A stretch of 64,000 nt of DNA, taken from contig NW_002060945.1 of the NCBI RefSeq assembly GCF_000150275.1, forward strand, positions 6,597,751-6,661,750, read 5' to 3'. Made by a program: the position numbers and the translations under genes. The notes below the pieces were generated by a model, which worked only from the letters and a program-made list of their open reading frames with translations, had not been told where the DNA came from and did no database searches. This stretch comes from Trichoplax adhaerens (Eukaryota; Placozoa; Uniplacotomia; Trichoplacea; Trichoplacidae). Shown here piece by piece: positions 25,153 to 36,474 of the stretch (its first letter is position 1; each line of letters begins with the position of its first letter).

Positions 25153-26330
25153 CGACTATTTTAATTTATACTTTGTCATCCTGAATAAATTTAAAAACTA
25201 TTTGCATGTCGTTTGAGATAGAATTTAACATGACGTGAAATAATTTAAGAATTATAAAGCATAAAGAAATTTTTGAAATAATCGCTTGTCATATTACTAT
25301 AAGAAGCAATTAGCAATGAGATGCATCGTAAATCTCCACTATATTGTTTAATTTACTCGATAATACTTTACATTTGTATATTGCATGTAGGGATATCAGA
25401 TGCATACTATTTTAGTTAACTATGTCAACACAAACGTGCTTGCAATTACTATATTCATTCTTTTATTGCATAGGTTGTAGTTTAATTATGTTTTTCAGAA
25501 ATTGACTAAATAAGCATAGCACTTACACGCGTTATAATGATAACTTTGAATCAGTTATGCTATCGATACGGTAGAGTAATAACTACGGGATAATTTAAAT
25601 AATGCAGCATATATCCTTATACTTGTGTATTACCGTTATTGAAATTATGGTGTATTCAAACGAGTTTTATAAATATGTACTATGCGGCTTATACACATAA
25701 ACAAGAGTTTTATATATCTAGTTCGCATAATAAATATTTCTAATTAACTGCAATTAAGTATCTACAATGTAGGATCAAGTTTTACGACACTTGTCGTATT
25801 TATGAAGAAAGATTTTTTATACTCAGCTTACCACAGCAGAATCATACAGGTGCTAGGCTATATTTTTTATTAATACATATAAGTATTTTGGCTTTGAATG
25901 TTTTTCAAGCAATATTAGAGAAGATATTCGACGAAATCGCTCTCTGATGCAATTACTATAGTAACGGTATACGTATTTTCATCAATACACTGGAATGCAT
26001 TGCATGCTGTATAATATTCATTTATCCAAGTGATTTTATATATTATACGGGTATACTATAAACTATCAAAAAATACTATTATTTGTTATACAATTCACTG
26101 CAGTCCAATTGAGCAGTACAGATCCTGCAAGAAAGGCTCCATCATTTTATCATTTAAGCTACACCTACATATGATGTGATTTTTTTACTGTATGTAATAA
26201 AGGCTACTATACTGTAAGGAAGATTCTTTATTATGTAAGAGAAAGAAGGACAGTATTTTAGTGAATATTGCAAGCTCTGATGCAGAATTTACACCCTGAT
26301 AATAAATAAACCCGCATGTAAAGTAGAGTG
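25153..26330. other. UGT2 3' flank, duplicated intergenic DNA
   Basis: There are no genes. The stretch matches the flanks after UGT3 (28566-29400) and UGT4 (32501-33130) in order and detail, for example AGCTTACCACAGCAGAATCAT near 25826 against the near-identical text near 29294. It is part of the repeating 3.5-4 kb duplication unit. Confidence 0.65.
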
Positions 26331-26380
26331 TCAATGGACTGTGCATTTATTCAGGTACTAAGTTCAACAGGTTCCCTCGT

Positions 26381-26389
26381 TAAAGGTCA
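26381..26389 (+). promoter_or_regulatory. TAAAGGTCA extended half-site upstream of UGT3
   Basis: Same site and context as 22598-22606, about 300 bp before the UGT3 start codon. The caveat is the same: a short motif inside a duplicated flank. Confidence 0.28.
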
Positions 26390-26692
26390 ACCCTGTTCAT
26401 TGGCTTACGCGTAGACTGTCTACGTGTTCACCTCCAGGCAAAAACGACCTCTATCTGCGCTTGATGAAGTGACACGTTGAAATCTTTATAGTATTGTACT
26501 CAGTATATTGTAGTGTACCCTACTGTATAGTACTGTATGTACGACTGTATGTTTATTTATGTGTAATGTATACCTCGTCGTTCAGGCAAATTCAATAGCA
26601 TAGCCTTAAGCTTAAATTGTTCCTATTGCGAACATCTTTCTCAGGATATGCAATTTGCCTAGTCGGTGCAATTCTAAAGCAACAGCTACAAA

Positions 26693-28565
26693 ATGACAAC
26701 CAGATGGAACACTATTGCAATGGTTGGAGTATTAGCTATGCTCCTTTGCTCCAATGTAGGTGCCTTAAAAATCGCCGTATTGCCTATGCCTGGCGGAAGT
26801 CATATCGTATCTATGAAAACCGTTTCAGAAACGCTAATCAAGAAAGGCCATCAGGTAGATAGTAATGCAATAAGCCGCATATGAGTAAAGCGTATACTGT
26901 ACATTAGTGCACAGTATATTTATGAAGAATGAGATTGCAGGCACAAGATGGGAACAATATTTACAGTGATAACGATGATCATCATTGCAATCACATCGTT
27001 TGTTTCCATGTACTCGTATACTGGATATTCATTTATTAACTTATGTTTAATTAATCGTGACATAGGTTAGCATAATCTTATCAGAAGATAATCTACCGAT
27101 GGCCGGTAATGTTCCCGCTATTACTTTCGAAACGATGAAATTTGAAGGTCTTCAAGGTGCTACTGTAGTAAGAAGCGTATTGGAAATTGCGTCGTTAATG
27201 TATTCTCTTCAAGGAACCTTTTGTCGTGATATGCTACGAAACGATACCATTACTACTTTAATCAAAGATTATGATATCATTATCACCGACTCTATTTACA
27301 TTTGTAGCTTTATGCTCCCTCAAATTGTTAACAAACGCAATATCATGATGGGCATACAAGGAACACTACTATCTCCTATTGGATATCCAGCCTATCCTAG
27401 TAATCCTGCTTATATACCTCAAATGGGAACGACTTATAGTTCGAAAATGAACTTTTTTCAACGTGTTAAAAATACAATAGCTGCATGCTTAAAAGAACTC
27501 GTAATGTTTAACGTTATGAACTATTTAGCATACTCTATTAAACAAGAATTCAACATCAGACCCGATTTAGGATTTTATGAATTAATGTTATCGCCAGAAA
27601 TGACTTTAGTAGCTGGAGATTTCGCTGTAGATTATGCACGACCTATACCGCCAAATATGAAACTAATAGGACCAATATCAAGTGTACCAGCATCTCCGTA
27701 ACCTGAAGATCTAGAAAACTTTATGGAGAGTTCGGGAGAATACGGTGTAGTTCTTGTGTCTATGGGAACAATCTTTGAATTTCCTGAAAGTCTGATACCG
27801 ACATTAGTAGCTGGTTTTAAAAGACTTGAACAGAAAGTTCTATGGAAAACTAAATTAAACGTTAAGAATCCTCCAGATAACGTTAAAATAGTAAGATGGA
27901 TGCCACAAAATGATATTTTGGGTCATCCAAAACTAAAAGCATTTATTACTCATGGCGGATCCAAGAGTTTATACGAGGCCTCTTATCACGGTGTTCCATT
28001 AATTGGTATACCGATACAAGCCGAACAGCAATTAAATATAGGAAAGGCAAAAGCTGCAGGAGTAGCTTTTTTCTTGGATAGGAATAATCTTACACCTGAC
28101 GCTATTGCTGAGTCAGTAACAGAAATTACTACTAATCCATGGTATGGTATCTGATTATACATTATATAGCTAATCAGATCCGTAATTGTTCTATGATTAG
28201 TATTTATACTTATCATATAATTTACAAAGTAAGAATTAAATTATAAGAGATTACATTGATGTTTTCAATAACTTTTGATGATATATAATAATAGGTACAA
28301 AGGAAACATGTCTCGAATATCAAAAAGTATACAATCGCGACCCATATCACCAAGAGAAGCATTAGTGCAGTGGGTCGAATATATCGCTAACAACGATGTG
28401 AGTCATCTAAAGCCAGTAGGACTTGGTATGCCATGGTATCAGTATTACCTTTTAGACGTTATATCTTTCCTTGTATTTTGTTTATACTGTATATACAAGA
28501 TATTCAAGTACTTACTCTGTTGGTGTTGTTGTAGTAAGAATGAAGATAAAATTAAGCGTGATTAA
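26693..28565 (+). pseudogene. UDP-glycosyltransferase UGT3, one nonsense codon
   Basis: Exons 26693-26854, 27066-28141 and 28295-28565 have the same lengths and splice sites as the intact copies. At 27699-27701 the frame reads TAA where UGT2, 4 and 5 have TTA (Leu) in ASPLPEDLENF, so translation would stop after 265 residues. That point falls just before the C-terminal donor-binding domain. The rest of exon 2 and exon 3 is open and keeps THGGSKSLYEA, PIQAEQQ and the KIKRD tail. There is no other lesion, so this is a very recent pseudogene, a segregating null allele, or a sequencing error. If expressed it would give only the N-terminal acceptor domain without a membrane anchor. Confidence 0.8.
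26893..26918. repeat. Hairpin in UGT3 intron 1
   Basis: TATACTGTACA, loop TTAG, TGCACAGTATA: the counterpart of the UGT2 intron hairpin with a single arm mismatch. Confidence 0.65.
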
Positions 28566-30109
28566 CGACTGTTTTAATTTATACTTCATTGTCAAAATTA
28601 AGTTATATAATTATTTACATATAGTTGAGATAGAATTTAATATGACACTAAATAATTTAAGAATTATAAAGCATAAAGAGATTTTTAAACAGTCACATGT
28701 CATATTACTATAAGAAACAATTAGTAATTAGACGCATAGTAAATCTTAATTATAAATTTCAGCGTATTGTTTAATTTTCTCGATAAGATTTACATTCATA
28801 CCGTACTTTGCATGCAAGGGTAATGCATATGTTATTTTCTGCTATAATAGGTACATGCTATTTTAGTTATCTATGTCAACGCAGATATGCTTGCAATTGA
28901 TATATTCACTCTTTTATTGTATACCGTAGTTCTTAATTCAACTATACTTTGCGGAAAATTGACTAAATAAGCATAGCGTTTACACGTGTTGTAATGATAA
29001 CTTTAAATCAGTTATGCTATCGATGCGGCAGAGTAATAGCTAAGCAATACTTTAAATAATGTAATGTGCAGTATACCCTTATACTTGATTTGTTGACGTT
29101 ATTATTATTATACTATGTTTGAATAATTTTTCATAAATATGTGCTATGCGGCTGCATACACATAAATAAGAGTATTATATATCTAGTTCGCGTAATAAAT
29201 ATTTTCTAATTAACTGTAAGTACCTACAATGTACAGTAGGATCAAGTTTTACAATGGTTGTCGTATTTATGAAGAAAGATTTGTTATACTCAGCTTTCCA
29301 CAGCAGAATCATGCGGATGCTATACTGTATTTTTTAATCATACATATAAACATTTTGGCACAAAAAGTTTCTTAAGCTATATTGTAGCAAATATCAGACT
29401 AAATCGCTGATATGCAAACAAAGACTATGTAACGATACATGTTGCACGGGTATACAAACTGTGTAAAATAGATGTCGTATCATTTCTTGGTATTATACTT
29501 CAAACGACCCCTAAGCTTACAACATCTGTTTTACATCTAGGTGTACTGTAAATTGCAAAAAATGCTGTTATCCCGTCATTCCCGTACGGGTACACTTCGC
29601 TGCAGGGCAATTATCCAATTTAGATATTGCATGAGAGACTCCATCATTTTATCAATTTTATTAACTACATTCGCATATATGGGAAGGATATGTTTTATTA
29701 TTCGGTATACACTTAAAGTCTTAACTATAGCGCTTATACGCGTATACGGCATAATCGAGCCGTAACTTTTCGGTTTACAGAAGCTAAATTCGCCAATGTA
29801 CACTAGTCACTTAAGGCTCGTTATACAGAATAACACGCCAAATTTAATCAAATACAGTACCATACGCGTATATTCGATTTCCTAAACTCAGAATTATTAC
29901 CATGAGAACTTATAATATTGGATATACAGCACTGTATTTATTTATTTTATTTATGTAGTTGAGTGATTATACACAGTACAGACAATCAGTGATCATTGCC
30001 TACTGTAAACCAAGGTAATTATGAGTAGAATGTAGATGCGAGTATAAGTACTGTACCATTTGTAATATTTTTGTAAGTATGAAATGAAGCATATGCTTAC
30101 ACTAAGTTC
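28566..30109. other. UGT3 3' flank and spacer
   Basis: The first 850 bp or so are the duplicated flank shared with UGT2 and UGT4. Open frames at 29541-29765 (+) and 29576-29803 (-) overlap antisense, have no family resemblance and look fortuitous. Confidence 0.55.
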
Positions 30110-30340
30110 ATGCATTTACAGCACTATAAATTTCGATACTATTCCGTAATGACCATGAAAAAATTGGCTACATTTTACTTTTACATTGCTCCTGGAATGT
30201 TCATTTGCTGTGGCCCCACTTACAGATGATGGAGATTTTGGCTCCATTTCGAGCCTAAAGTATTGATATGGTGGCCCAAATGTTAGCGCTCCATATTTTT
30301 CGTACACAATTCGATGTTTATCTAGTGGTTCATGGCTTTT
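30110..30340. repeat. Duplicated upstream block, copy 1 (partner at 33945-34145)
   Basis: Shared order: CTATAAATTTCG.TACTATTC, AAATTGGCT.CATTTTA, TGGAGATTT.GGCT, CGAGCCTA, GTGGCCC, then CGCT. It lies about 200-430 bp before UGT4 exon 1; the partner is at a similar distance before UGT5. No frame is conserved between the copies, so a regulatory or neutral duplicate is more likely than a gene. Confidence 0.6.
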
Positions 30341-30537
30341 CCTACCTACTGTATGCTATAACTGCGCAGATGCGTGTATGAGTACTATATACTGTAACTG
30401 TATATAACATTCACTACTTGGAAGCTGGAAGGTAGCTCAAATCAAATCACGCACGGGCTATATAAAATAGATTTGTCGTCACAAATTGCCTATGCATAGG
30501 ATTTTTAACTGATCGGTGTAATCATAAGAGCGAAAAA

Positions 30538-32500
30538 ATGACCCCCGGGTTGAACACTATTGTAGTATTTAGCATCTTATCCTTTTTTCCTTTATACGAA
30601 TGTGGATGCTTTGAAAATCGCTGTTTTGCCGGTGCCTACAAATAGCCACATAGTGTCCATGAAAACTGTTTCAGAAACACTGATAAAGAAAGGTCATCAG
30701 GTGAGAAATAATACTGTAGCACAGTAGTAGTCTATATGCTATTGTAGTTTCCGAAATGATTAAGCTATCGTGTTTAAATTTTCGCTAATGAATAATATAA
30801 TGAGTAAACGCTGTGAACTACACATAGCTTGATGTCAATCAATGTTCGTTTTTGTGAAAGATTCTATTAAATAGTTTTTTAAAATTACAAATCTTCACAT
30901 TACTAATACTATGCGAATATACGATCCTAATTCTAAGGCCAATGTCCGTATCACGATACATAACTTGCTATTAATTACATAATTATAATTGTTATAGGTC
31001 AGCATAATTATACCAGAAAATAAACTTTCAATGGTAGATAAGATTGATGCTATTACATTTGACACAATGGACCTTAAAATCGGTCCAGGTGGTAAAAAAG
31101 CGACGACATTATTGGAAATGTTCTCACTGTTGTACACCTTTCAAGGGACGTTTTGTCGCGACTTACTACGAAATGGCACGATAAGTGCGCTAATCAAAGA
31201 TTATGATATCATTATCACCGACTCTATTTACATTTGCAGCCTTATGCTCCCTCAAATTGTTAACAAACGCAATATCGTGATGGGCATACAAGGAACACTA
31301 CTATCTCCTATTGGATATCCAACCTATCCTAGTAATCCTGCTTATATACCTCAAATAGGAACGACTTATAGTTCGAAAATGAACTTTTTTCAACGTGTTA
31401 AAAACACAATAGCTGCATGCTTAAAAGAACTCGTAGTGTTTAACGCTATGAACTATTTAGCATACTCTATTAAACAAGAATTCAACATTAGACCCGATTT
31501 AGGATTTTATGAATTAATGTTATCGCCAGAAATGACTTTAGTAGCTGGAGATTTCGCTGTAGATTATGCACGACCTATACCGCCAAATATGAAACTAATA
31601 GGACCACTATCAAGTGTACCAGCATCTCCATTACCTGAAGATCTAGAAAACTTTATGGAGAGTTCGGGAGAACACGGTGTAGTTCTTGTATCTATGGGAA
31701 CAATTTTTGAATTTCCTGAAAGTCTGATACCGACATTAGTAGCTGGTTTTAAAAGACTTGAACAGAAAATTCTATGGAAAACTAGGCTGAATGTTGAGAA
31801 CCCACCAGATAACGTTAAAATAGTAAGATGGATGCCACAAAATGATATTTTGGGTCATCCAAAACTAAAAGCATTTGTAACTCACGGCGGATCAAAAAGT
31901 ATATACGAGGCCTCTTATCACGGTGTTCCATTAATTGGTATACCGCTACAACCCGAACAGCAATTAAATATAGGAAAGGCAAGAGCTGCAGGAGTAGCTA
32001 TTGACTTGGATAGAGATAATCTTACACCTGACGATATCGTTGAGTCAGTAACAGAAATTACTACTAATCCATGGTATGGTATATCTGATTACACATTATA
32101 TATTTTAATTTAATACGTAATTATTCCATGATTAGTATTTATACTTATCATATAATTTACAAAGTAAGAATTAAATTATAAGAGATTACATTGATGTTTT
32201 CAATAACTTTTGATGATATATAATAATAGGTACAAAGGAAACATGTCTCGAATATCAAAAAGTATACAATCGCGACCCATATCACCAAGAGAAGCATTAG
32301 TGCAGTGGGTCGAATATATCGCTAACAACGATGTGAGTCATCTAAAACCTGTAGGACTTGGTATGCCATGGTATCAGTATTACCTTTTAGACGTTATATC
32401 TTTCCTTGTATTTTGTTTATACTGTATATACAAGATATTCAAGTACTTACTCTGTTGGTGTTGTTGTAGTAAGAATGAAGATAAAATTAAGCGCGATTAA
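30538..32500 (+). pseudogene. UDP-glycosyltransferase UGT4, frameshift in exon 1
   Basis: Exons 30538-30700, 30998-32073 and 32230-32500. Exon 1 is 163 nt where UGT2, 3 and 5 have 162. The extra base lies in the T-run around 30583-30588, inside the signal-peptide codons, and it shifts the frame into TAG at 30643-30645. No upstream in-frame ATG rescues the correct frame. Exons 2 and 3 are fully open and near-identical to the functional copies, with THGGSKSIYEA, PLQPEQQ and the KIKRD tail. Because the rest is pristine, a homopolymer sequencing error or a very recent null allele should be considered before calling it dead. An alternative first exon was not found. Confidence 0.75.
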
Positions 32501-33944
32501 CGACTATTCTAATTTATACTTCATTGTCACAAATAAATTATATAATTATTTACATGCAGTTGAGATAGATTTTATTTTAATATGACGTTAAATAATTTAA
32601 GAATCGTAAAGCATAAAGTATAGCATAATGAAATTTTTAAACAGTTGCATGTCGTATTACAAGAAGAAGCAATAGAAGAAGCAATTAGCAATTAGACGTA
32701 TCGTAAATTTTTACTGTATTACTTAATTTACTCGATAAGACTTTACATTTGTACGCTGTATGCAGGAATATTGCATGTATATGATATTTTCTGCTGTAAC
32801 GGGCACACACTGTTTTACCTATATGTCAACGCAGATATACTTCCAAATACTATAATTATTCTTCTATTGTATAGGTTATAATTAATAAATTTTCTAATTA
32901 GCTGTGAGTATCTACAATATAGGATGGAATTGCAAACGCTTGTTGTATTTATGATGAAAGATTTGTTATACTCGGCTTACCACAGCAGATTCATCGAGGC
33001 ACTAAAGTGTATTTTTGATTCGTACACATAATTATTTTGTTATGGAATATTTTTAAAGCTGTATTAGAGCTGATGTTAGACGAAATCGCTCTCTTATGCA
33101 AGCAATATACTATAGTAACGGTATACATATCTACATCAATATGCTGTAGTGTCGTCTCAATGTCAACCGGTTGAAAAGATAGCTCTAACCCTTCCTACTC
33201 CATTCTTCGCTCATGGTCAATTATACGTTGCATTGTCGAGAATGCGACATGGATCCTCAGCAATTGTTACTATGTCGCAAAAGATTGGTAACGTTGTACT
33301 CGTATATCATTCAGTATCCGAATAAGCTCATCGTAAATGCATCTATTCTGCTCAATTGTTTTGTGAACTTGAGCCAGGAAACTGCTCGCAGAGCGGGCAT
33401 TCCCTAGTCATTTTATAGTAATTTTACCAGCTACTCCTTTTTACTGTACGTACGATACTGTGAGGATACGCTTTATCATTCGGTACTCTTAAGCCTTAAA
33501 AACGTATTTGTACATGTGCATAATCGAGCTATCGAACTTTTTTAAGTTGCAGAATCTAAATACTGTATAGTGCACAGTACACTGATCAGACTTGTTACAT
33601 AAAATAATATTAGCACTATATCATCTATTCGACCTTCCGTCAACGTAAAATCATAACTGAGGGAACTTATAATTAATATAATCAATATTTGATATCTAGC
33701 TGGTTGAGTGCCTGTACACTAGGCCATGGATGACCTACTTTACACCACAACATACAAAGGTGGTTGTGGATAGAATCATAGACTTCTGTTAGTCCATGAT
33801 AGAAAAGTGATAAGCCTCCCAATTACTTTGCTCTGACGACCGTTTGCTGTCCCCGTTTGCTCCTTTTTAAACTATGTCATAGACCACTAGAAGATTGCTA
33901 TACTTTGAGTACAGTACACTTACTTACTATATACAGTACTATGC
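32501..33944. other. UGT4 3' flank and spacer
   Basis: The first 650 bp or so repeat the UGT2/UGT3 flank. The open frame at 33213-33407 has no recognisable family or splice context. Nothing else was seen. Confidence 0.55.
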
Positions 33945-34145
33945 TATAAATTTCGGTACTATTCTATGATGAGTCTGATGATCATAGAGAAATTGGCTGC
34001 ATTTTATATTAATTGCGCTCATGGAGTGATCATCTACTGCGCTCCCACTTATAGAAGATGGAGATTTCGGCTTGTTGTCGAGCCTATTGACGTGGCCCGT
34101 GTGTTAAACGCTTTATGCTTTTTCTTACCTCTCTTTCACCGGTTG
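33945..34145. repeat. Duplicated upstream block, copy 2 (partner at 30110-30340)
   Basis: See the partner entry. This copy contains an open frame (33966-34172), but the frame is not kept in the other copy. Confidence 0.6.
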
Positions 34146-34162
34146 CTATATATTTCGGACAA

Positions 34163-34200
34163 GGACTACTAGAAAAGAGCCGGCTCTTTTCTAATAGTCC
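34163..34200. repeat. 38-bp near-perfect palindrome
   Basis: Arms GGACTACTAGAAAAGAGCC and GGCTCTTTTCTAATAGTCC abut with no loop; there is one mismatched pair. It lies about 320 bp before UGT5. Confidence 0.85.
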
Positions 34201-34522
34201 ATTAGTCCATCATTCCGATTAGCCCTCGGCATTGTCCAACTTCCGATAGCTAAATAAATAAATAAATTAATTAAATTCAATCGCATAAATTAAATTAAAT
34301 AAATTACTGTTTAAAATAATGTTGTCACCGGCAATTTCCATTGCGCAGATGCTGAGGAGTAGAATTGCATCCAGTACTGGAAGGCAGCTGAAAATAAAAT
34401 TAATTAATTAAATCAGAGGCTACTGCACACTCACAGTCAAGTACCTGAAGATCCGAGTATTTGTGATCAGAATTTGCCAACGTATGCTTTTGAACTGATC
34501 AGTGCGGCCATAATAGCGAAAC

Positions 34523-36474
34523 ATGAGTACCGGATTAAATACTATTGCAGCATTTTGCATCTTATCTTTGCTCTTTTGTTCGAATATGGATGCTTTGAAA
34601 ATCGCTGTGCTACCTATGCCTGCAAATAGCCATATCATATCCATGAAAACTGTTTCAGAAACACTGATAAAGAAAGGTCATCAGGTGGGATGTTGTAATA
34701 TTAGTGGTCTTCTACATGCTAATTTAATTTCCGAAATGATTAAGCTATCGTGTTCCTAAAATTTTCGCTAAATAATGAATGTAAACTACGCGTTGTTTAT
34801 GCCAAACAACGATCGTAATTGTGAAAGTGTCGCTAAATGGTGTTTTTAAAACTTACAAAATTTTCACTTTTACGGACACAATACGGGTATACGCATTTAC
34901 GTAATGTCTAATTAATTAATTCGATAATTAATTGTTACAGGTCAGCATAATCCTACCAGAAGACAAATGTTCGATGATGAATAAAATCCATACTATTCCA
35001 TTTAAGACGATGGAGTTTAAAGGCGTTCAAGGTGAAAAAGAAGTGACAGGAATCGTGGGAATACTGAAACTAATGTTCTCCGTCCAAGGGACATTTTGTC
35101 GTGACATGCTCCGTAATGGTACAATAAGTACGCTAATCAAAGATTATGATATCATCATCACCGACTCTATGTACCTTTGCAGCTTTATGCTCCCTCAAAT
35201 TGTTAACAAACGCAATATCATGATTGGCATACAAGGAACACTACTATCTCCTATTGGATATCCAGCCTATCCTAGTAATCCTGCTTATATACCTCAAATG
35301 GGAACGACTTACAGTTCTAAAATGAACTTTTTTCAACGTGTTAAAAACACAATAGCTGCATGCTTAAAAGAACTCGTACTGTTTAACGTTATGAACTATT
35401 TAGCATACTCTATTAAACAAGAATTCAACATCAGACCCGATTTAGGATTTTATGAATTAATGTTATCGCCAGAAATGACTTTAGTAGCCGGAGATTTCGC
35501 TGTAGATTATGCACGACCTATACCGCCAAATATGAAACTAATAGGACCAATATCAAGTGTACCAGCATCTCCATTACCTGAAGATCTAGAAAACTTTATG
35601 GAGAGTTCGGGAGAACACGGTGTAGTTCTTGTATCTATGGGAACAATTTTTGAATTTCCTGAAAGTCTGATACCGACATTAGTAGCTGGCTTTAAAAGAC
35701 TTGAACAGAAAGTTCTATGGAAAACTAGATTAAACGTTAAGAATCCTCCAGATAACGTTAAAATAGTAAGATGGATGCCACAAAATGATATTTTGGGTCA
35801 TCCAAAATTAGGAGCATTTGTAACCCATGGTGGATCAAAAGGCATATACGAGGCCTCTTATCACGGTGTTCCATTAATTGGTATACCGATACAAACCGAA
35901 CAGCAATTAAATATAGGAAAGGCAAAAGCTGCAGGGGTAGCTATAAGTCTGGACAAAAATAATCTTACACCTGACGTTATCGTTGAGGCAGTGGCAGAAA
36001 TTACTAACCCATGGTAGGTCAGGTTTTACCAAAATTAGTATTGTGTACTTATTACCAGGTGTCGTGACTTTATGTAGCACACGGGTATTTTGACTATACG
36101 TTATGATAAGAGTAGAAGTATGCTACATAATTTAGTTTCATAATTTAATGTAAGTTTGAATCACGTATTTACAATTACTGTTGCTCATTTACTATGTGTA
36201 AAGGTATAAAGGAAACGCTACTCGAATATCTAGGAGCATACAATCACGACCTATACCACCAAGAGAAGCTTTAGTACAATGGATCGAATATATTCATCAT
36301 AACGATGTCAGCCACTTAAAACCTGTAGAGCTTAATATGCCGTGGTATCAATACTATCTATTAGATGTAATAGCTTTTATTACATTTTGCATGTATTGTA
36401 TATTTAAGATATCCAAGTATTTGTTGTGTTGGTGCTGTTGTAACAGGAATGGAGATAAAGTAAAATATGATTAG
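34523..36474 (+). CDS. UDP-glycosyltransferase UGT5 (subfamily A)
   Basis: Exons 34523-34684, 34941-36013 and 36204-36474 give 501 residues. The signal peptide is LNTIAAFCILSLLFCSNMDA; the catalytic Ser-His lies in PANSHIISMK. Exon 2 keeps the common subfamily A body, with THGGSKGIYEA and PIQTEQQ shared with UGT1 rather than with UGT2-4. Exon 3 was found from its acceptor (AG at 36202-36203) and reads through the WIEY..HNDVSHL stretch, a membrane span, WCCCN and the tail KVKYD (KxKxx). It is the last of the same-strand subfamily A copies and shows no lesion. Donor sugar and acceptor are unknown. Confidence 0.92.

Noticed and set aside
26617-26862. Frame overlapping UGT3 exon 1 in another phase
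   Set aside because: Shadow of the conserved exon 1; the UGT frame is supported by its sisters.
29541-29803. Overlapping sense and antisense frames between UGT3 and UGT4
   Set aside because: No family match, no conservation in the parallel flanks of UGT2 or UGT4.
33966-34172. Small hydrophobic frame upstream of UGT5
   Set aside because: It lies in a duplicated block whose other copy at 30110-30340 does not keep the frame.
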